This document shows positions 58,142-64,000 of a stretch of DNA of 64,000 nt, piece by piece. Location of the stretch: assembly GCA_021777035.1 (NCBI GenBank), contig JAIQZR010000164.1, positions 1-64,000 of the forward strand, in the 5' to 3' direction. The DNA is from Candidatus Scalindua sp. Its GTDB lineage: Bacteria > Planctomycetota > Brocadiia > Brocadiales > Scalinduaceae. The translations under genes were made by a program, and so were the position numbers. The notes beneath the pieces are model-generated. The model was given only the letters and a program-made list of their open reading frames with translations, was not told the origin of the DNA and ran no database searches. Each line of letters starts with the position of its first letter. Within the stretch, counting starts at the first letter, position 1.

Positions 58142-58225
58142 GGTAGGAGCCGTCTCCCGACGGCGAGCGAATATCATTCACCGTAGTATGAGAACCACGG
58201 TCGCCAACAGGAGTTGGCTCCTACC
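58142..58225. repeat. Double-hairpin repeat, copy 2
   Basis: An 84-bp element with the same ends as 15989-16066: GGTAGGAGCCGTCTCCCGAC on the left and TCGCCAACAGGAGTTGGCTC on the right, and the same two terminal hairpins. The middles of the two copies differ in sequence and length, so only the ends are conserved. It abuts the truncated start of the ORF6N remnant. Confidence 0.78.
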
Positions 58226-58326
58226 TGCATATTTTCGCTGAAGGCTTAACTTGCCATTTTTATCTTGAATGCAGATGTGCATTGTTTTAGTATGTAAGAG
58301 TTCGCAAAATAATAAGGAAAAAGAGT

Positions 58327-59058
58327 ATGCAAAATGGTAAATCATTCGTACTATTCGGATTCATGATAGCAATTGCTGTCGTGCTGTCTACCTACATCGT
58401 TACGGATGCGATGAGAGATATCCGAATGTCACATCAGATTATTAAGGTCAGAGGATATGCAGAGGTTCCAGTACAGTCTGATCTGGCCAAATGGGGTATC
58501 ACCGTTGATGCCTCCAATAAAGAAATTGCTGAGGCATATCACACGCTTGCCGCATACCGTGCGAAGGTTCTCAATTTCTTAAAGAGTAATGGCCTCAAGG
58601 ATGCAGATGTGCAAATAGGCCCGGTATCTGTATCCGAACTGAAGAAACGTACCGAGGAAGGACAACTCTTAAATGAAATTGAGAGATATCTCCTTTCTCA
58701 AATTATTGAAATCAAATGTCCGGATGTCAGTGGTGTGGCTAAAGCATCCACCAAAATCTCAGACCTCCTTGGCGAGGGTGTAGAACTTCACGCGTATGCA
58801 CCTATGTATTACTACAGTCGAGTCAACGAGTTGAAGAGCCAATTGTTGGTCAACGCAACAAAGGACGCGCGCGAGAGAGCAAAGATACTGGCGGAAGGTA
58901 GCGGAGTCAGGCTTGGTCAATTGAGGGCGGCACGTCAGGGAGTTTTCAGCGTTCGAGCGGCTGACTCGACTGGAATCTCGGAGAGTTCCTCAGAAGATAT
59001 ATCATCCATCGGAAAGAAGGTCACTGCGGTCGTGACGGTAGACTATGCAATGAAGTAG
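58327..59058 (+). CDS. SIMPL-domain (DUF541) protein
   Basis: A 243-residue protein anchored or exported by an N-terminal hydrophobic segment (FVLFGFMIAIAVVLSTYIV). The SIMPL domain includes IIKVRGYAEVPVQSDLAKWG, the internal pattern ATKDARERAKILAEGSGVRLG, and TAVVTVDYAMK at the end. Relatives form periplasmic ring-like oligomers (BP26) and are of unclear function. AAGGAAAAAG lies ahead of the ATG. Confidence 0.92.
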   Translation: MQNGKSFVLFGFMIAIAVVLSTYIVTDAMRDIRMSHQIIKVRGYAEVPVQSDLAKWGITVDASNKEIAEAYHTLAAYRAKVLNFLKSNGLKDADVQIGPVSVSELKKRTEEGQLLNEIERYLLSQIIEIKCPDVSGVAKASTKISDLLGEGVELHAYAPMYYYSRVNELKSQLLVNATKDARERAKILAEGSGVRLGQLRAARQGVFSVRAADSTGISESSSEDISSIGKKVTAVVTVDYAMK

Positions 59059-59100
59059 AACAGAGCAACAAATGTGAATATGTGTTTGAAAGATGCCTTC

Positions 59101-60468
59101 CTAATGGGTGGCCTTGATATCAAGTATTTCTTTTGCCTTGCCTGCTAAAAAGAATGAGCCTGTTATGCAGATCAAGTCGTCTTTCGTTGCGAACCTTTTC
59201 GCTTCTTTCAGCGCTTCAGCAATGTCTTCAATAACCATTGGTTTCTTATGGTAAAAGCGTTGCGCCTCAACGGACATTTGATTTGGCTCTGCTTCGCGAG
59301 GGTTGCCTGTTCTTGTAAGTATTAAATGATCAGCGATAGAGCTTATCTCTTTGAGGACGCCTTCAATATTCTTGTCCGCAGATAGACCTATTACTATTAC
59401 TAATCGCCGGAAAGAGAAGTTTTCCTTTATTGACTCTCTCAATATCTTCATTGAGGCTACTGTGTGTGCCGTGTCCAGTATAGTCAACGGGTTTTCTGAG
59501 ATAACGTCTATCCTTGCCGGGCATCTGATCTTTGCTAATCCGTTTATAATCGATATATTATCAGTCTCTATTACTCCGGTTTCAGATAGGATCTCCATTG
59601 TCCCAATTGCAGCAGCACAGTTTTCGACCTGATGTCGTCCGACCAATGGTAGGAAGATATTTTCATAGTCATTTCTCCATGTTTTTATTTCGCACTCTGT
59701 ACCATAAATTCCGTTTCTCTTTCTTACCTTAGTATTACCGGTCAAAATATCTCTTCCAACGAGATAGAGATGTGATCTCTTCTCTTTACATCTCTTTGAA
59801 ATTACGGAGAGTGCGTCAGGTTCTTGTATTGATGAAATAACAGGAACGCCCTCCTTTATTATCCCTGCCTTTTCGTATGCAATTTCCGCAAGTGTGTTTC
59901 CAAGCCTGTCAGTGTGGTCATAACCAACAGGCGTTATGACGGAAACTTCAGGCAAAATAATATTGGTCGAATCAAGTCTTCCTCCCATGCCTACTTCAAG
60001 GACAGTAATGTCTGTTTTCTCTCTTTCGAAATAGAGGAATGCAATTGCAGTGACTATTTCAAAAAAGGTTGGCATAAGAATTGGATCTTTAAGTGTCACT
60101 CTATCGATATACGGCTTGAGCATATTTATTAATTGTACGAATATTTTTTGAGAAATCATCTTATTGTTGACTCTCATTCTTTCGCCCAGATGTATAAGAT
60201 GAGGTGAGGTGAAAAGTCCGGTCTTCAGGCCAAGTTCTTTTAAGAGAGAGGCAACTATTATCGCCGTGGAGCCTTTACCCTTAGTGCCGGTTATGTGAAC
60301 AGTCTTTCTATTCTTATGAGGGTCTCCTACGGAAGACATCATCTCTTCCATCCTCTTGAGGTCAAATGTGGAGGTGTCGTATTTGTACTGTGTAAGCTTC
60401 TCGTAATCTATTGTCTGCAATAAGAATTCTTTTGCCTGTTTATAGGAACTGAAGAGTTTGGTTTTCAT
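59101..60468 (-). CDS. folC: Bifunctional folylpolyglutamate/dihydrofolate synthase
   Basis: A 455-residue Mur-ligase-like enzyme adding glutamate to folates. The ATP-binding P-loop is VHITGTKGKGST, followed by GLFTSPHLIHLGERMRVNN, EVGMGGRLDSTN, TPVGYDHTDRLGNTLAEIA with the Mg-binding His, and the C-terminal ligase domain with ILDTAHTVASMK. ATG 60468 is divergent from aroB with 56 bases between the starts. Confidence 0.95.
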   Translation of the reverse strand: MKTKLFSSYKQAKEFLLQTIDYEKLTQYKYDTSTFDLKRMEEMMSSVGDPHKNRKTVHITGTKGKGSTAIIVASLLKELGLKTGLFTSPHLIHLGERMRVNNKMISQKIFVQLINMLKPYIDRVTLKDPILMPTFFEIVTAIAFLYFEREKTDITVLEVGMGGRLDSTNIILPEVSVITPVGYDHTDRLGNTLAEIAYEKAGIIKEGVPVISSIQEPDALSVISKRCKEKRSHLYLVGRDILTGNTKVRKRNGIYGTECEIKTWRNDYENIFLPLVGRHQVENCAAAIGTMEILSETGVIETDNISIINGLAKIRCPARIDVISENPLTILDTAHTVASMKILRESIKENFSFRRLVIVIGLSADKNIEGVLKEISSIADHLILTRTGNPREAEPNQMSVEAQRFYHKKPMVIEDIAEALKEAKRFATKDDLICITGSFFLAGKAKEILDIKATH

Positions 60469-60486
60469 AGATTATTCTCTTTTTGC

Positions 60487-60515
60487 TTGACAAAAAAATC
60501 AACATACTTTACAAC
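60487..60515 (+). promoter_or_regulatory. Sigma-70-like promoter just ahead of aroB
   Basis: TTGACA at 60487-60492 and TACAAC at 60510-60515 (four of six to TATAAT) are 17 bases apart. The predicted transcription start is within a few bases of the ATG at 60525, so aroB may be leaderless; no ribosome-binding site precedes that ATG. Confidence 0.4.
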
Positions 60516-60524
60516 GTTACCATC

Positions 60525-61604
60525 ATGAAAGAAATCTTCGTTGATCTCGGGAAGGACAGCTACAACATAATAGTTGATAAGGGTATACTTAATCAAGTTG
60601 GTACCCACATATCTAAGGTAGTCAGTCCTCGGAAAGCTATTGTCGTAACGGACAACATTGTAGGGCCGCTTTATGGAAAAATAGTCCTCGATAGCCTATC
60701 TGAATGTGGATTTGATGTCAAGTTGGTTTCGCTGGCTCTTGGTGAGGAGCAGAAATCCCTGGCAAAGGCTGAGGAGCTGTACGAGCATCTGTTCGACCAT
60801 GAGATGGATAGAAAATCTCTTATAGTCGCATTAGGTGGTGGTGTGTTGGGCGATTTGGCAGGTTTTGTTGCCGCGACGTTTATGAGGGGCATACCATTTG
60901 TTCAGGTGCCTACTACATTACTGGCACAGGTCGATAGCAGCGTTGGAGGTAAGGTTGCCGTAAACCATCCTAGAGGTAAGAACATGATCGGGTGTTTCTA
61001 TCAGCCAAAGGCTGTTTTCATAGATACTGATACCCTCCGGACACTGCCAAAGCCAGAAATAACGGCAGGCATGGTTGAAGTTATGAAATATGGGATGATT
61101 AAAGAGCCTGCTTTTTTTGAATATGTAGATAAGCATCTTTCAAAAATCATGGAGCTTGATTCTGATGCATTGGAGGAAGTTATATTCAACTCGTGCAAAA
61201 CCAAGGCGCGTGTTGTTGAGCTTGATGAGACGGAACAGGGGATCAGGGCCATACTAAATTATGGACATACTATCGGGCACGCATTGGAGGCGCTGACATT
61301 ATATAAGAAATATAGACATGGAGATGCGGTAGCTATGGGCATGATATATGTGAGCAAGATAGCCAAAGAGATGGGTCTTGCTGATGACACTGTATTGAAA
61401 AGGCAGGAATCACTGTTTTTGAAATTAGGTTTAAGCCTGAAAGACACTGAATTGGATCCCCATGATATTGTCCGTAAATTATATCAGGATAAAAAGACGA
61501 TTGCAGGAAAACTGAGGTTTGTTCTCCCAACCAGGATCGGGAATGTCATAATTGATGATAGTGTAAGTGAACAGACAATCTTGAACGCTCTTACATCAGA
61601 TTAA
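60525..61604 (+). CDS. aroB: 3-dehydroquinate synthase
   Basis: A 359-residue shikimate-pathway enzyme cyclising DAHP to 3-dehydroquinate with NAD and Zn. Hallmarks are VALGGGVLGDLAGFVAATFMRG-type glycine loop, QVPTTLLAQVDSSVGGKVAV, the metal ligands around EVMKYGMIK and the C-terminal ILNYGHTIGHALE. The start is placed at ATG 60525; the frame to TTG 60483 would add 14 residues and run through the likely promoter. Confidence 0.95.
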   Translation: MKEIFVDLGKDSYNIIVDKGILNQVGTHISKVVSPRKAIVVTDNIVGPLYGKIVLDSLSECGFDVKLVSLALGEEQKSLAKAEELYEHLFDHEMDRKSLIVALGGGVLGDLAGFVAATFMRGIPFVQVPTTLLAQVDSSVGGKVAVNHPRGKNMIGCFYQPKAVFIDTDTLRTLPKPEITAGMVEVMKYGMIKEPAFFEYVDKHLSKIMELDSDALEEVIFNSCKTKARVVELDETEQGIRAILNYGHTIGHALEALTLYKKYRHGDAVAMGMIYVSKIAKEMGLADDTVLKRQESLFLKLGLSLKDTELDPHDIVRKLYQDKKTIAGKLRFVLPTRIGNVIIDDSVSEQTILNALTSD

Positions 61605-61692
61605 CGAAATGTGGTATGGCTTCCCGCAGATGCTAAGACTGCGAAGTAATGATAGAATCATTAGATTACCACTTTAATAGTTCGGAGTAACC

Positions 61693-61709
61693 AGTTCGGA
61701 GTTAGGAGT
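61693..61709. repeat. Left arm of an inverted repeat around the four-helix-bundle gene
   Basis: AGTTCGGAGTTAGGAGT here matches the reverse complement of 62108-62124 at 16 of 17 positions. The AGGAG inside this arm is also the likely ribosome-binding site of the enclosed gene. Confidence 0.7.
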
Positions 61710-61717
61710 AATATGAT

Positions 61718-62083
61718 ATGAGTGAGGATAGGTTTGATTTCGAAAACTTAAAGGTCTACCAGAAGTCTCTGGAATATATTGATTTTGTGTATGAGATTAC
61801 AAAAGGGTTTCCTAAAGACGAAATCTTTTCTTTAACTAACCAATTTAGAAGAGCCTCTATATCTATTTGTTTAAATATCGCGGAAGGTAGCGGAGGAAGC
61901 AAGGCGGAATTTAATCAGTTTCTTAAAATAGCAAGACGGTCTGTAAGGGAATGTGTTGCAGTGACTGAAATTTCGTGCAGGCAGGCATTTATCAGTAACG
62001 AATATAAAAAGCAATCACGAGGATCTTGCATAGAACTTTCAAGAATGATAAACGGATTAATGAAGTCTTTGAAAAATAAGTAA
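61718..62083 (+). CDS. Four-helix-bundle protein (S23/IVP family)
   Basis: A 121-residue all-helical protein with the family pattern FENLKVYQKSLEYIDFVYEI, then SLTNQFRRASISICLNIAEG and the C-terminal helix LSRMINGLMKSL. It is related to proteins encoded in 23S rRNA intervening sequences; stand-alone copies are common and of unknown function. The family forms pentamers. Inverted-repeat arms bracket the gene closely on both sides, suggesting it moves as a cassette. Confidence 0.92.
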   Translation: MSEDRFDFENLKVYQKSLEYIDFVYEITKGFPKDEIFSLTNQFRRASISICLNIAEGSGGSKAEFNQFLKIARRSVRECVAVTEISCRQAFISNEYKKQSRGSCIELSRMINGLMKSLKNK

Positions 62084-62107
62084 ACTGATGATAGCTGAAA
62101 ACTTCGA

Positions 62108-62124
62108 ACTCCAAACTCCGAACT
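62108..62124. repeat. Right arm of the inverted repeat around the four-helix-bundle gene
   Basis: ACTCCAAACTCCGAACT is the inverted partner of 61693-61709. Together the arms enclose 432 bases containing only the four-helix-bundle gene. Confidence 0.7.
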
Positions 62125-62214
62125 ATACCGTTAATTTGTCAAGATTGATGATTTATTACAGAATCAATAGTTAATTTAAGATTAGGCATTAGCGAGAGAA
62201 ATAAGGTATCAATC

Positions 62215-63315
62215 ATGGATGATTTTGAAGGTCTACTTCGTTTAAATATGATAAGCGGTATAGGTACGATAACCTATCGCCGTCTTATAGAGTATCTTGG
62301 TACGGTTAAGTCCATATTGGATTGTCCGAAAAGCAGGCTGGAAAAGATACCCGGTGTAGGGCCCAAAATAGCTGCAAGAATCGTAAATGGTTCAAAGGCG
62401 GCGGATGTTGATAAAGAGATTAGACTGGCAGAGTCGAATAACATAAAGATAATCCCTTTCACAAGTGATCAATTCCCACACAACCTCAAGCAAATATATG
62501 ATCCACCACTACTGCTCTACATTAAAGGAGAGATTAAAAAGAGTGATACGCTTGCACTTGCTATAGTCGGAGCGCGCAAAAGCAGCTACTATGGCTTGAC
62601 ACAGGCGGAAAGATTTGGACGGCAGCTTGCACAAGTGGGGTTTTGTATTGTAAGTGGAATGGCAAGAGGTATCGATACTAATGCGCATACGGGGGCAATC
62701 AAGGGAAAAGGCAGGACAATAGCCGTACTGGGCAGTGGCCTTGGCGTTATTTATCCCAGCGAGAACAAGGAGCTTTCTGAAAAAATTGCATCTAATGGGG
62801 CTGTAATATCTGAATTACCGATGAACACACCTCCTAATAATCGCAATTTTCCTCCTCGAAACAGGATAATCAGCGGGTTGTCACTTGGAGTACTGGTGGT
62901 GGAATCTACACTCAGGAGTGGTTCAGCTATTACGGCAAAATGGGCTCTTGAGCATGGCAAAGATGTATTCGCTATTCCAGGCAATATAGATAGTAATTAC
63001 AGCAGGGGTACCAATCAACTTATTAAAGACGGTGCAAAACTCGTTGAAGACATAAGTGACATTGTTGAAGAACTTGGCCCACTTGCAGAATCTATACACA
63101 TAAACGACAATGAAAAAGTTGTGGACATTAGAAGTCTCACACTCAATTCGCAGGAGAACAAAATATTCTCACTACTTTCAAGTACCCCTGAGGCTATAGA
63201 TGACATTACCGACAAATCCGGCTTGCCGCCATCAAATGTAGCAAGCATTTTGATGATATTGGAAGTGAAAAGATTGGTAAAACAGCTTTCCGGAAAAAGG
63301 TTTGTAAAGGCATAG
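62215..63315 (+). CDS. dprA: DNA-processing protein DprA
   Basis: A 366-residue RecA loader for incoming single-stranded DNA during natural transformation. The N-terminal helix-hairpin-helix region (KIPGVGPKIAARI) comes first, then the Rossmann core with GMARGIDTNAHTGAIKGKG, VLGSGLGVIYPSENKEL and FPPRNRIISGLS, and a C-terminal winged helix (from about 305). All core motifs are intact. Confidence 0.95.
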   Translation: MDDFEGLLRLNMISGIGTITYRRLIEYLGTVKSILDCPKSRLEKIPGVGPKIAARIVNGSKAADVDKEIRLAESNNIKIIPFTSDQFPHNLKQIYDPPLLLYIKGEIKKSDTLALAIVGARKSSYYGLTQAERFGRQLAQVGFCIVSGMARGIDTNAHTGAIKGKGRTIAVLGSGLGVIYPSENKELSEKIASNGAVISELPMNTPPNNRNFPPRNRIISGLSLGVLVVESTLRSGSAITAKWALEHGKDVFAIPGNIDSNYSRGTNQLIKDGAKLVEDISDIVEELGPLAESIHINDNEKVVDIRSLTLNSQENKIFSLLSSTPEAIDDITDKSGLPPSNVASILMILEVKRLVKQLSGKRFVKA

Positions 63316-63332
63316 TTCGGGGGAATGGAAGG

Positions 63333-64000
63333 TTATACACCTTTAGCAAGCCTCTCACCGAGGAACAATGGTAAATTGGCTTTATTAATTTTTGCCACTG
63401 TTTTGTGATAGTCATATTCTAATCTGATGATCTCTACGTTCCACTTATCATTGTCAAATACTGCAAATGATAGCATCGGAGAACCGTCACGTGGTTGTCC
63501 TACACTTCCCACATTTACGATTGTTTTGTCATCTTTAGATAATATTGCCTTATTACTGTCCCTCTGTAATGCACGATAAGTATATATTCCCGGGATATGC
63601 GAATGCCCGACAAAGCAGAGAGGTTGTTTCATCTCTATCAAGCTTAAATATGCATTATGAGCATTAGTGATATAACTCCATAGTTTCGGGCCGTTTGGTG
63701 ATGCATGAACATATAAGACATTATCTTCTTCTATCTGAAGAGGTAACTCCTTGATTGTCTCTTTTATCTCTTCGTCCAGTATGCCCCTTGTCCATCTGAT
63801 TGCATCACGTGCATACCTGTTTATTTGGTAATCATAATTTGTATCCAGAATAGAATCCTCGTGATTCCCAAGGCATATTTTATCAGTAAGTGACTCAACT
63901 ATTTTGAAACACTCTACAGGATTTGGGCCATAACCAACAGTGTCTCCAAGGCATATAACGCACTTTTCCCCCTCCAGCTTGTCAATATATTCCAATACCT
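63333..64000 (-). CDS. Calcineurin-like metallophosphoesterase, N-terminus outside window
   Basis: The frame is open to the window edge, and the visible start VLEYIDKLEG is the end of helix 1 of the family, so the first ~25 residues with the DxH motif lie beyond base 64000. The remaining metal ligands are visible: CLGDTVGYGPNP (GD), LGNHED (GNH), VHASPNG and VGHSHIPG (GHxH). This is the YfcE/MJ0936-like cytoplasmic phosphodiesterase group; the substrate is unknown. It is convergent with dprA. Confidence 0.9.
   Translation of the reverse strand, partial: VLEYIDKLEGEKCVICLGDTVGYGPNPVECFKIVESLTDKICLGNHEDSILDTNYDYQINRYARDAIRWTRGILDEEIKETIKELPLQIEEDNVLYVHASPNGPKLWSYITNAHNAYLSLIEMKQPLCFVGHSHIPGIYTYRALQRDSNKAILSKDDKTIVNVGSVGQPRDGSPMLSFAVFDNDKWNVEIIRLEYDYHKTVAKINKANLPLFLGERLAKGV

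Overview
The window is moderately AT-rich bacterial chromosome. It carries genes of a Gram-negative envelope (LptF/LptG-type permease, MsbA-type exporter, outer-membrane lipoprotein amidase, dTDP-rhamnose synthesis), a complete N-type F1Fo ATPase operon in the order atpD-C-Q-R-B-E-F-A-G, and many short hairpin repeats in its intergenic DNA. The gene set and repeat-rich style fit a planctomycete of the anammox type (Brocadiales, for example a Scalindua-like organism). That placement is inference from overall character; no rRNA or marker phylogeny is possible here.

Layout. 1-4.8 kb is an AT-rich accessory region: the 3' end of a type I restriction HsdR gene, a tightly overlapping three-gene unit of unknown function ending in a ComEC-like metallo-beta-lactamase, and three tiny ORFs on the minus strand. 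4.9-12.9 kb is the N-ATPase operon, interrupted at four gene junctions by a hairpin repeat, a PIN-type toxin-antitoxin pair, a palindromic repeat and a ~150 bp dispersed repeat. 13-28.9 kb holds a P-type cation ATPase, a decayed 2-oxoacid oxidoreductase fragment, a beta-CASP nuclease, a LOG protein, two SLC13/TrkA-C permeases around a 987-residue protein of unknown function, pyruvate kinase and a MarC protein. 29.5-47.4 kb is mostly housekeeping: rmlD, an ABC exporter, an LptF-type permease with a long coiled-coil insert, two rhomboids, dapB, dnaK, clpB, a flippase-like protein, a lipoprotein amidase and a membrane-fused spermidine-synthase-like protein. 47.6-58.3 kb is accessory and decaying: a DUF4160 gene split by a 157 bp MITE-like element, a DUF1538/PII/CBS transporter cluster, a radical SAM protein, a Schlafen-type AlbA_2 protein, and broken GxxExxY, Fic and ORF6N genes. 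58.3-64 kb returns to housekeeping: SIMPL protein, folC, aroB, a four-helix-bundle cassette, dprA and a phosphoesterase that runs off the window.

How it fits together. The recurring theme is cation handling: an N-ATPase whose c-ring keeps the residues of a Na+-type site, a type II P-ATPase directly convergent to it, a DUF1538 pair with its own PII-like and CBS regulators, and two SLC13-like carriers. The other theme is invasion by small elements. At least six repeat families occur, five of them with two copies here. One family has terminal inverted repeats and 9-bp target duplications at both copies, and removing the first copy restores a clean DUF4160 reading frame. The best candidate for an undescribed system is the three-gene unit at 1730-4079 next to hsdR.
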